Source: Patescibacteria group bacterium
GTDB taxonomy: Bacteria; Patescibacteriota; Minisyncoccia; Phycocordibacterales; Zambryskibacteraceae
Direction: 5' to 3'
DNA: 35,669 bases
Assembly (NCBI GenBank): GCA_004322205.1
Contig: SCSN01000008.1
Span: 82,370-118,038, forward strand
Position numbers and translations under genes: made by a program. The notes below the pieces were generated by a model, which had not been told where the DNA came from, searched no databases, and saw only the letters and a program-made list of their open reading frames with translations. Position 1 is the stretch's first letter; each line of letters starts with the position of its first letter. This document shows, piece by piece, positions 19,739 to 27,922 of this stretch.

Positions 19739-19945
19739 ACACCTCTCCCCGGGCGAGAAGAGGTGTGAAGAACTTGCGTTTGGGGGTGTTTATTTCGACG
19801 AGCGAGGATGGTGCGCAAGCTCTCGGCTTGCATAACGTCCGAGTGAAGTCGAAACAAAGATAGAATACCGCGCGGCTTGCCGCGCGAATGCGCGACCCGC
19901 CGGCTGGCGGGGAGCACCGACAATACCTCGGGGCTTGCCCCGAGG
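19739..19945. repeat. Cluster of five inverted-repeat hairpins between convergent genes
   Basis: ACACCTCT/AGAGGTGT; TTTCGAC..GCAAGC-tctcg-GCTTGC..GTCGAAA; CGCGCGGC-TT-GCCGCGCG; CCCGCC..GGCGGG; CCTCGGGGC-TT-GCCCCGAGG. Confidence 0.75.
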
Positions 19946-19950
19946 AACCT

Positions 19951-20175
19951 TTATGACACGAGTCCCGCCACCGAAAGGATGATGGCGGCGAAGGCCGCAA
20001 CAATGCCGGTAAGGAACCACGGCATCCCCTTCAGACTCTGATTGGCCAAAAAGTTAACCTCCTCTTGGGTCCGGGTGGGAAGCTTCTTCTCGGCTTTGCC
20101 GTATTGCCCGCATCTCCGAAAGGAGAGTGCGGAAAGGAGCGCGAGAAATCCAGCTAGCACCAGCAGTAAAGGCAT
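19951..20175 (-). CDS. Small two-TM membrane protein
   Basis: MPLLLVLAGFLALLSALSF...GMPWFLTGIVAAFAAIILSVAGLVS with ggagag 5' of ATG. Confidence 0.6.
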   Translation of the reverse strand: MPLLLVLAGFLALLSALSFRRCGQYGKAEKKLPTRTQEEVNFLANQSLKGMPWFLTGIVAAFAAIILSVAGLVS

Positions 20176-20241
20176 ATTCTCTCCACGAATGGGTCCAAAT
20201 TACTTCTACACTATTTTATGATTCTTGTCAAATACAAACGA

Positions 20242-20817
20242 TTAAAACGGCAAGGTGTGGGTGATATTATTTTCCTCCGAAATTTCCCACTTTGAAGTAT
20301 CGAGAGGGAAAGTAAAAACTTCCCCGCCTTCTTTGAATTTGAGATGTTTATTTGCGATGGCATAGTCGTAGATCGCCTTGGTAATCCGAACGTCATCGAG
20401 GCAGTAGTCAACGACTTTCTCTCTCTGTCCCTCCCGCCACCAGAGAGTGGCGTCAATTCCTTTCCCTGATTTATTGACGCCAAGCGTGCCTTCGGCAAGC
20501 TGATCTAACTTCATCCGTCGGCCGAATGAATTTTTTATTTCTTTAAGAATATCAAGACTGCGGATTTTAGTGAGATCGCCGGGATAGTATTTATTGAGTA
20601 GGGGAATGTCAAAGTGCTCGGAGTTGAAACCGATCAAAAGGTCTGCCTGCTCAAGGATTGGCCAGAGCGCTGCAAGATCCTCCTGAAGAAATGGCTGGTA
20701 ACTGTCGCTAGCCGAATCGTAGATTGCAACTACCGATAGCTCCAGGGCGGCGGGGTCGGGCGAACCAACGTCAGAGAAAAGGTTGCTCGTTTCAGTGTCG
20801 AAGACAATTTTGCGCAT
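20242..20817 (-). CDS. DEDD-type RNase H-like exonuclease domain protein
   Basis: MRKIVFDTETSNLF..., LIGFNSEHFDIPLL, LDDVRITKAIYDYA. Start at MRKIVF preferred; ORF extends to 20841. Confidence 0.75.
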   Translation of the reverse strand: MRKIVFDTETSNLFSDVGSPDPAALELSVVAIYDSASDSYQPFLQEDLAALWPILEQADLLIGFNSEHFDIPLLNKYYPGDLTKIRSLDILKEIKNSFGRRMKLDQLAEGTLGVNKSGKGIDATLWWREGQREKVVDYCLDDVRITKAIYDYAIANKHLKFKEGGEVFTFPLDTSKWEISEENNITHTLPF

Positions 20818-20847
20818 ATCAAGTGGTAATATACGAATCATTCAAAC

Positions 20848-22140
20848 CTACGAATAGCTGCGAATGAATTCAGAGATCTCTTCTTCTCTTAAGATTTTTT
20901 CTTCACCTGACTTAAGGTTTTTTACTCGATATTTTTTACTTTTGATTTCTTCTTCGCCAAAGCAAAGGACAAAAGAAATGCGCAGGCGATCAGCAATTTT
21001 TATTTGATCGCCAACTTTCTTGCCGCTCAAGTCGAGAGTGACACCTAGCCCCGCCTTGCGCAGACGATCCGCGAATCGCACTAACTCTTCGTAGGCAGTA
21101 TCTCCGGCACGGCAGAGATAAAGAGCGGCGCCAGCGTGATACTCGGGCAGGAGTTTTCTCCCGGCAAGGAAGTCCTTGAGAGTTACGTCACCGAAACCGA
21201 AGCCGATGGCCGGAATCGGATCTGCCCCGAAGATTTCAAGGAGATTGTCATAGCGCCCGCCGCCCAAGAGAGCGCGGCGGTTGGCTGGATCGGTATCAAA
21301 AACTTCGAAGACAATGTCGGTATAATACTCAAACCCGCGGGTAAGCGTAGGGGTAAATGAAAGATTTCTCACGCCTACCGCCTCGAGGCGGCTTACCAGC
21401 TCTTCCATGTTTTTCATGCTGGAAGTGCCTTCTATCCGCTCGCGCAGGCGGTCGTTGACATCAAGGGTGTAGATGACTTCGCCCGCTTTCCCGCCGAGCA
21501 AATCTTTGACGCTCGCTTCGTAGACATCTCTGCCGATTTTTTCCTTTTTGTCGAGAATTTGGGAGAGTTTCTTGGCTTGCTCTGCCGAAATCGAGAAGGA
21601 GACAAAGAGATCTTCAAGAAGTTTTTTGCTATTTATTTTGATTTCAAAATCCGCGTCCAACGCTCCGAAGTTTTTGAGAATGGCAGAGGCAAGAGAGATA
21701 ATCTCGACTTCCGCTTCAAGACCCAGCACTCCAAAGATGTCTGTATTGAGCTGGAAGTGTTCGCGCAGCCGTCCTTTTTGCGGCTGCTCGTAGCGAAAGA
21801 TGTTTTGGATGGAGAACCACCGCAGCGGAAAAGTAAGCTCTCGTCTTTTGGCAGCAATCATCCGCGCCAGCGTTGGCGTCATTTCCGGCCGTAGGGTGAC
21901 TTCGCGCCCCCCGCGGTCGGTGAAAGTGTAAGTCTGCTCACTCACTAGTTCTTCACCGCTTTTGGCGCGGTACAGCTCGGCAGGCTCGAGAGGCGAAGAG
22001 CTGTATTCAGAGTAGCCGAAGCGCTCGGCAGTTTGGTGCCAGACGGAGAAAATGTATTTCTCAATAAACCAATCTTCCGGATAGAAATCTCGCACACCCT
22101 TGTAAGGTGAGGTCTCGATCTTCTTTCGATTTTCATTCAT
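20848..22140 (-). CDS. hisS: Histidyl-tRNA synthetase
   Basis: KGVRDFYPEDW, TLRPEMTPTLARMIA, RWFSIQNIFRYEQPQKGRLREHFQLNTDIFG, LTRGFEYYTDIVFEV, GGGRYDNL. Confidence 0.95.
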   Translation of the reverse strand: MNENRKKIETSPYKGVRDFYPEDWFIEKYIFSVWHQTAERFGYSEYSSSPLEPAELYRAKSGEELVSEQTYTFTDRGGREVTLRPEMTPTLARMIAAKRRELTFPLRWFSIQNIFRYEQPQKGRLREHFQLNTDIFGVLGLEAEVEIISLASAILKNFGALDADFEIKINSKKLLEDLFVSFSISAEQAKKLSQILDKKEKIGRDVYEASVKDLLGGKAGEVIYTLDVNDRLRERIEGTSSMKNMEELVSRLEAVGVRNLSFTPTLTRGFEYYTDIVFEVFDTDPANRRALLGGGRYDNLLEIFGADPIPAIGFGFGDVTLKDFLAGRKLLPEYHAGAALYLCRAGDTAYEELVRFADRLRKAGLGVTLDLSGKKVGDQIKIADRLRISFVLCFGEEEIKSKKYRVKNLKSGEEKILREEEISEFIRSYS

Positions 22141-22229
22141 GGACCCATTCTATCTCACGGAACTTAACAAGGAAAGAGTCTTTTATGATATAATTATAAA
22201 ACGGTCGCAAAATAAAAAAGTGATTGAAT

Positions 22230-22409
22230 ATGCATTGCAAAAAATGCGGAGGTCCGGCTGAAGGGTATAAGTGCGATGTTTGCGGAGAGGAGTCGCCTCA
22301 ACATGATAACGGACATCGTTGCGGCGGAGACCATTGTGTCGCCAAGTGCAATAATTGCGGCGAGTCGGAAACCAAGTGCACCTGTCCGGCAACTGCCGTT
22401 ACCGGATAG
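22230..22409 (+). CDS. Small Cys-rich (zinc-ribbon-like) protein
   Basis: MHCKKCGGPAEGYKCDVCGEESPQHDNGHRCGGDHCVAKCNNCGESETKCTC: several CxxC motifs; followed by a strong terminator. Confidence 0.75.
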   Translation: MHCKKCGGPAEGYKCDVCGEESPQHDNGHRCGGDHCVAKCNNCGESETKCTCPATAVTG

Positions 22410-22435
22410 AGGTTAAATATAAAAGACGTAAGATT

Positions 22436-22485
22436 GCTAATTTGCGCTGACTTTCCTGTGGGAAAGTCAGCGCAAATTAGCTTTT
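22436..22485 (+). terminator. Very long perfect-stem terminator
   Basis: GCTAATTTGCGCTGACTTTCC-tgtg-GGAAAGTCAGCGCAAATTAGC + tttt (21-bp perfect stem). Confidence 0.8.
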
Positions 22486-22503
22486 AGGAAAAGAGTTAGG
22501 AAA

Positions 22504-22540
22504 GAAAAAAGCCGCGCAATCCCTAACGGGATACGCGGCT
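22504..22540 (-). terminator. Intrinsic terminator for the NUDIX-like gene
   Basis: Minus strand: GCCGCGtATCCCGttaGGGATtgCGCGGCTTTTTTC. Confidence 0.8.
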
Positions 22541-22550
22541 CGCATTCCAC

Positions 22551-23213
22551 TCATCGGCGAAGGCATGCCTCTATCTTCGCTCTTTCTTCCCGAGTGAAAT
22601 CCGGAGGGATCAGATGATTCGTTCTCTTGAGGAAGAGATGGTACTGATCTTCCACCTCTCTTAGTCTCGCCAGCAGTGACAAGGTTTTGAGGATTGCCGG
22701 CAGGTGAGTCCGGAAAACCGGAATTCCCTGTGGCCCCCTGTTGATGAGCTCGCTGGCTTCGGTGAAGACGATCGGACCGAGAATGTCTCCGTCGTCGTGC
22801 TTTTCGAAGTCGCGAAGCTCACCCTTGGCAACCGCAGCGAAGAATGCCTTGAGATGCACCCCGCCGGCACGCTCGTAGTCCTCTCCTAACTTCGCGTAGA
22901 CGGGAAAGCCGTCGAGGAGCTCGAGATCGAACCTGTCGGGATGCTTCGCCATCTCCTCCCGTGCTTCACGATAGAGGGTGTCGAGGACTCTCTCGTCGAT
23001 ATCCTCTTTTGTTCCCAGCGGCAGACGAGTAGAGACCTGGCCTCCTCGCTTTGTGTCGGTGTATCTCTGGTTGGCGAACTCAACCACTCCCGTCTCGCTG
23101 ATGCGGAAGAATACGACTCCGATCGCCCAGCTCGTGATGGGGAGTTTGATAAAGTCCTGGGCTGTCAGCACATGCCCTCCTGGGGCAAAGGGTTGAGAGA
23201 ACCGAAAACTCAA
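22551..23213 (-). CDS. NUDIX-hydrolase-like protein (TTG start)
   Basis: LPLGTKEDIDERVLDTLYREAREEMAKHPDRF resembles a slightly divergent NUDIX box (REAREE present). Confidence 0.55.
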   Translation of the reverse strand: MSFRFSQPFAPGGHVLTAQDFIKLPITSWAIGVVFFRISETGVVEFANQRYTDTKRGGQVSTRLPLGTKEDIDERVLDTLYREAREEMAKHPDRFDLELLDGFPVYAKLGEDYERAGGVHLKAFFAAVAKGELRDFEKHDDGDILGPIVFTEASELINRGPQGIPVFRTHLPAILKTLSLLARLREVEDQYHLFLKRTNHLIPPDFTREERAKIEACLRR

Positions 23214-23310
23214 ATACTGTTCTAATTTTCATTATATCATATTGAATACTAACAGTCAATATGTAGAAAAACCCACGATTAAGGCGGTTTTTGTGAGGTA
23301 TAATATTACA

Positions 23311-23547
23311 ATGGTAAACAACCCACTCTCGTTTCTTTCGGGGTTTCCGCTTCAATTGAACTCCGGTATTCTCTTTGGCGTCTTTGGTTTTTTTATCGCC
23401 CTGTTTCTTGTCATAAGCGCCGTGCTTCTCTATCACTGGAGAACCTATGGCATGAAAAACACCACCATTGCCTTCGCTGAAACAATTTATTTTCTTGGAT
23501 CCGCCCTGTTCCTGTTTGTTGCTCTGATTTCTCTTGCAAGATTATGA
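23311..23547 (+). CDS. Small membrane protein, unknown function
   Basis: MVNNPLSFLSGFPLQLNSGILFGVFGFFIALFLVISAVLLYHWRTYG...; TATAAT exactly 6 nt before ATG. Confidence 0.7.
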   Translation: MVNNPLSFLSGFPLQLNSGILFGVFGFFIALFLVISAVLLYHWRTYGMKNTTIAFAETIYFLGSALFLFVALISLARL

Positions 23548-23776
23548 TCCCTTTAGAAGCCGCGGTCACGGTTTCATAAATACTTATGGAATAATATGTT
23601 AGCAGGTCGAATCATTTATCGGGATAACTTTATGCAGGGCGAACTGGCCGCGACCTGCCCCGTGTGAAATTTAACTGACGAACGATGCACCAGATATTAT
23701 TAAAAGCGAAGCATAACTATCAAAGTAGTTTCTTGAAGGAATGTGAAATTTCTATCGGGACCTGCTTTCTAACGGG

Positions 23777-24340
23777 ATGAAAGCTCTTAACCTCGATCCG
23801 GGCGAACAAATCATTTTCGAAGTGCGCAAGCACTGGTTTGTCTTTTTTGTCACAGGTTTGGCGGTGGCAGTTGCGGCGATTATCCCATTTGTTCTCTATG
23901 AGGTCATTTTTCGCTTTCTAAAGAGCGCGATTGTCTTTACGGAGGAAATTTCCGCTCTCTTCTGGCTTCTCTACGCTCTCTGGCTTCTTCTCCTCTGGAT
24001 AATTTTCTTTATTCAGTGGACAAATTATTATCTCGATGTCTGGTATATTACCGGCAAGCGCATCATTGATGTTGAGCAAAAGGGCTTGTTCCACCGAGAG
24101 GTTTCAAGTTTGCGATTTGATAAAATCCAGGACATTACCATCGAGGTGCGCGGCATTCTGGCGACCATCCTTAATTACGGTGATCTCCATGTTCAGACCG
24201 CCTCGGAAGACAGTTCCGATTTCTTCATGCAAAGCGCCGAAAATCCAGAGGGGGTTAGAAAAATCATTTTTGCTCATCACAATATCGCCGCCGAGCGGCC
24301 GGCGGCTGTTAAGATTGTTCCTCATGACGGAGCTCCGTAA
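23777..24340 (+). CDS. Membrane PH-domain (bPH2-type) protein
   Basis: DPGEQIIFEVRKHWFVFF..., TM segments, WYITGKRIIDVEQKGLFHREVSSLRFDKIQDITIEVRGILATILNYGDLHVQTA. Confidence 0.8.
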   Translation: MKALNLDPGEQIIFEVRKHWFVFFVTGLAVAVAAIIPFVLYEVIFRFLKSAIVFTEEISALFWLLYALWLLLLWIIFFIQWTNYYLDVWYITGKRIIDVEQKGLFHREVSSLRFDKIQDITIEVRGILATILNYGDLHVQTASEDSSDFFMQSAENPEGVRKIIFAHHNIAAERPAAVKIVPHDGAP

Positions 24341-25202
24341 TCTGCGGCGTCTTGCTGGCTTTGTAATTCTTGCCGCCGCCTTGCTGGTGTTTGTTTTGAC
24401 AGCAGAGCCGCTCCCACCATATCTCAAGAGAGCAAAGGATTTTCTCAAATTGGAGAATGGGGCCGAGGTTCTCGAGGTAATCCGGAAGGAGGTAAGCAAT
24501 CCCGGCGGCTTGGTCGCTCGCTTTGAATCAGCCCAGACTCTTCTTACTCCAGCCGGGATTCTTGCTTTTACCAATCGAGAGCGCACCGCTTACGGCATTG
24601 CCCTCCTGCGGGCCAATGCTTCTCTTGATACGCTCGCGCGGCGGCGGCTCGATGATATGTTTGCGAAGCAGTATTTTGAACACGTCTCTCCTACAGGAAG
24701 TTCGGCATCTTCCGAAGCCGAAGCCGTTGGTTATGAGTACCTCACTATCGGCGAAAACATCGCCCTGGGAAACTTCGGAGACGATGAGAAGCTGGTGGCG
24801 GCTTGGATGAATTCTCCCGGACACCGGGCAAATATTCTCAATCCCAAATTTCTCGAGCTTGGGAGGGCGGTCGGGAAGGGGACATACCAAGGTAAGGCAA
24901 CGTGGCTGGCGATTCAAATTTTTGCCCGTCCTTTATCTATCTGCGGGTCAGTCGATGTCTCTCTTAAGGAGGGGATTGATGCGATTCTTGCCGAACGCCG
25001 CGAGCTTGAGGAGGAAATTAAAACTTTGGCTCGCGAAATTGAAAATGCCAAGCGCTCTGATCGAGAGAGATACAACATGTTGGTGGATGAATACAATGTA
25101 CTAGTAGCCGACTACAATATGCTTTCAGAGCAAGCCAAAGAGCTGACTGTGGAATATAACGCCGGAGTGAGAGCTTTCAACGCTTGTGTTCAAAATCAGT
25201 GA
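24324..25202 (+). CDS. CAP/SCP-domain (YkwD-like) secreted protein with C-terminal coiled coil
   Basis: TNRERTAYGIALLRANASLDTLARRRLDDMFAKQYFEHVSPTG, GENIALGNF, AAWMNSPGHRANILNPKFLELG; ATG overlaps upstream gene end. Confidence 0.9.
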   Translation: MTELRNLRRLAGFVILAAALLVFVLTAEPLPPYLKRAKDFLKLENGAEVLEVIRKEVSNPGGLVARFESAQTLLTPAGILAFTNRERTAYGIALLRANASLDTLARRRLDDMFAKQYFEHVSPTGSSASSEAEAVGYEYLTIGENIALGNFGDDEKLVAAWMNSPGHRANILNPKFLELGRAVGKGTYQGKATWLAIQIFARPLSICGSVDVSLKEGIDAILAERRELEEEIKTLAREIENAKRSDRERYNMLVDEYNVLVADYNMLSEQAKELTVEYNAGVRAFNACVQNQ

Positions 25203-25343
25203 TATACCCCGTGAGATAACAAAATTTATGTACTACCTCTTAAAGGCAGGCAATATCTGAATCTAAAGAAAAGAGAAGATTGACTAATAGCTTATGGATA
25301 TCTCATAGGGTATACTAAAAGCAGGTCGAAATAAAGCAGACTG

Positions 25344-25583
25344 ATGCATCATATGAAAGGATTACACGGCATTGCCTTTATCGTCCTCATCATTGGAGGT
25401 TTAAACTGGCTCCTCTTGGGATTATTCCAGTGGGAGATCGGTTTCTCGTTTGGAGGTTCGTCGGTTTGGATTTCCCGCCTGATTTACATTTTGATGGGAC
25501 TCTCCGCGCTCTACGAACTCTTCACACACAAGAGAAATTGCAGGCAGTGTGAAGGAACGTCTTCCGGGTCTGGGCAGATGTAG
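25344..25583 (+). CDS. DUF378-like small membrane protein
   Basis: LHGIAFIVLIIGGLNWLLLGLFQWEIG...SRLIYILMGLSALYELF. Confidence 0.8.
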   Translation: MHHMKGLHGIAFIVLIIGGLNWLLLGLFQWEIGFSFGGSSVWISRLIYILMGLSALYELFTHKRNCRQCEGTSSGSGQM

Positions 25584-25602
25584 AAAGTTTCCAGAGACTC
25601 TC

Positions 25603-25647
25603 CGGAAACCTCGCGCCGCGTACGCGACGCGAGGTTTCCGCTTTCTT
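25603..25647 (+). terminator. Intrinsic terminator
   Basis: CGGAAACCTCGCG ... CGCGAGGTTTCCG then ctttcttt. Confidence 0.75.
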
Positions 25648-25781
25648 TGCCGAGATCGTGATGTTTCCACACGGGCCTTGCGGTGCGATAATGTACTTCG
25701 GTAAGACACTGGGTGAACCGACGTCTTTAACTATATGGCGCAAGCCATAAAACCGTATCTTATAAGATTTAGTGTAATTCT

Positions 25782-27023
25782 ATGAAGAAAACAGTTATTT
25801 GGATTTTAGCAATCTCACTTCTCTTTGTTTGGTCAGGTTCTGCTTTTGCGCAAACTGCAACTACATCTGTTTCTGCGCAGATCCAGGCGCTTCTCGACCA
25901 AATCAAAGTTCTGCAAGCGCAGATTGATACTCTCCGTGCCGCTGAAGAGCAAATTAAGAAAGCTCAAGAAAGCGTCCAGGGCACCTTGAAGCTCATCCGC
26001 GGACTGCGAGAAGGAATGAGCGGAGATGATATCAAGGCGCTGCAAGCCATTCTAGCCGTTGATGCGGGCATCTACCCAGAAGCTCTCATTACCGGTTTCT
26101 ACGGCAAGTTCACAGTGGCGGCTGTCAAGCGTTTCCAGAAGAAATTCGGAATTGAAATGCTTGGCATTGTCGGTCCCAGAACGCTTGAGAAGCTCAACAA
26201 AGAACTGGGGCGCAATCCCTTGTCACTCGAAGACGAAGATGAGGGTGAGGATAGTGGACGAGGCCGCGGTAAACGCCTCTGTGCCATTGTTCCTCCCGGC
26301 CATCTTATTGCGCCCGGCTGGCTTCGAGGGCATGGGGGAGAGCGTCCGGTAGTTCTGGTTTGTCAAAAGCTCCCGCCCGGTATAGAAAAGAAGCTGGAAG
26401 GCGAAGATGGCACTTCCCAACTGCCCGACAAAATAGCGCCAGTTATAACCGGCGTGACCGCTCGCGATATCACCTCTTCTTCCACTCTCGTTGCCTGGGC
26501 GACAAATGAAAATGCGGGAAGCAAGGTCTGGCTGGGTACTTCAACTCCGCTCTCGACATCTTCAGCTCCGACAATGAGTTCCGGAACTCTTACCAAGGAT
26601 CATCGTCTGGCACTCACCAGTCTTGGCGCAAATACAGCCTACTATTACATTGTCGGTTCGGCCGATAAGGCAGGCAATGCCGCCGTCTCCGGTCAGTACT
26701 CCTTTACTACAAAATCTGGAGTTGATTTGAACGCACCACTTATCTCTGAAGTGAGAGCCACCAGCATTGCCGTTAATTCCAGCCATATTCTCTGGACGAC
26801 GGATGAATCAGCCACCAGCAAGGTCTGGTATGCGACCACAACCCCTGTTACCATCGAGAACTCCGTTGCTTCTGTCAGCTCGAGCGCTCTGGTAGCAAGT
26901 CACGACCTGACCCTTACAAATCTTGCCACTTCAACAACGTACTACTACATTGCCGTTTCAGCAGATGCGAGCGGCAATGCGGCAACTTCAAGCCAGAGTT
27001 TCTTCACAACGCTGTCGCAGTAG
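25782..27023 (+). CDS. Secreted protein: signal peptide, coiled coil, peptidoglycan-binding domain, two fibronectin-III-like repeats
   Basis: MKKTVIWILAISLLFVWSGSAFAQ; GMSGDDIKALQAILAVDAGIYPEALITGFYGKFTVAAVKRFQKKFGI; two repeats with YYYIVGSADKAGNAA / YYYIAVSADASGNAA. Confidence 0.88.
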   Translation: MKKTVIWILAISLLFVWSGSAFAQTATTSVSAQIQALLDQIKVLQAQIDTLRAAEEQIKKAQESVQGTLKLIRGLREGMSGDDIKALQAILAVDAGIYPEALITGFYGKFTVAAVKRFQKKFGIEMLGIVGPRTLEKLNKELGRNPLSLEDEDEGEDSGRGRGKRLCAIVPPGHLIAPGWLRGHGGERPVVLVCQKLPPGIEKKLEGEDGTSQLPDKIAPVITGVTARDITSSSTLVAWATNENAGSKVWLGTSTPLSTSSAPTMSSGTLTKDHRLALTSLGANTAYYYIVGSADKAGNAAVSGQYSFTTKSGVDLNAPLISEVRATSIAVNSSHILWTTDESATSKVWYATTTPVTIENSVASVSSSALVASHDLTLTNLATSTTYYYIAVSADASGNAATSSQSFFTTLSQ

Positions 27024-27044
27024 CTCTCTCCGAAGAAGCTGACA

Positions 27045-27083
27045 AATGAAAACACTGCGCCTTGCGCCGTGTTTTCATTTGCT
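27045..27083. terminator. Long hairpin terminator after surface-protein gene
   Basis: CAAATGAAAACACtGCGCcttGCGCcGTGTTTTCATTTG. Confidence 0.7.
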
Positions 27084-27167
27084 CACCACACCGGGTAAAT
27101 CAATCAAAAGCAACCTTCTCCGATCTTTTGTTCGGTGTGATTGCAGTTGAGAGACACCTCCTGCCCT

Positions 27168-27296
27168 TTATTTCTTCGTCGTAATATGTTGCCAGAGCCA
27201 GATGCCGAGGAGAACAAGATCCACAATAATCACGATCCAAGTGATTATTCCGAGCGACCCTCCTCCCCACATTCCGCTGTATCCATATCCCATCAT
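27168..27296 (-). CDS. 42-aa Gly/Met/Trp-rich small membrane protein (not in supplied ORF track)
   Basis: MMGYGYSGMWGGGSLGIITWIVIIVDLVLLGIWLWQHITTKK*; TATACT box exactly 6 nt before ATG. Confidence 0.65.
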   Translation of the reverse strand: MMGYGYSGMWGGGSLGIITWIVIIVDLVLLGIWLWQHITTKK

Positions 27297-27531
27297 AGGC
27301 TTAGTATAACTTATTATTCGCTTTAAAATGCACGTCGCTTGCGGTGTGTTTGTTTACTTCTTTTTTGGCTTGCGGATGGGATTGATGCCGATATTCTTCG
27401 CCTTGCACTCGAGGCGCGGAGGAGCGGTGAGATGAAGCTCTTGCGATCACGGGATGTTTTGTTTTTTCTTCATGTTTCTATTTTCGCAAAAGTTTTAGTT
27501 TTTTAAGTTGCTGTTCTGTGGAGTGGGAATT

Positions 27532-27582
27532 CCGGCAAAAACAAAACTCCCCCTGACGGTAGGGGAGTCTTGTTTTTGCCGG
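27532..27582. terminator. Long near-perfect inverted repeat (21-bp stem, one mismatch)
   Basis: CCGGCAAAAACAAaACTCCCC ctgacggta GGGGAGTcTTGTTTTTGCCGG. Confidence 0.65.
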
Positions 27583-27883
27583 TCTTCCTCCTTACAGAGG
27601 TGTGCCCCACGTTATATATAATTTCGTGCCTCTGACATCTGGCTCATAACGCCACATGCTTGAGACCCCGGTGATGATAACTTTACTGGAGTTCTTTGTA
27701 AGGAAGAGAAACCTTTTTTATCGTCGGATGACTCTCTTTTAGTGTCAAATGCCGTTTTGTTGGCAAGCTGTGGAGATATTGTTCATGATCTGTGCACAAC
27801 TGCCGGAAAATTGTTTATATCAAATAGACAACATAAATTATCCTTGGCATCAAGCCTCCTGGCTCAAGTGGCTCAAGAAAAAA

Positions 27884-27912
27884 CCCGCCAGCGTCCACAG
27901 CAGTAGACACTG
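27884..27912 (-). terminator. Intrinsic terminator for glycosyltransferase-like gene
   Basis: Minus strand: GTCAGtGTC..GgACgCTGGC then GGGTTTTTTC. Confidence 0.6.
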
Positions 27913-27922
27913 ACGAGTCAGG

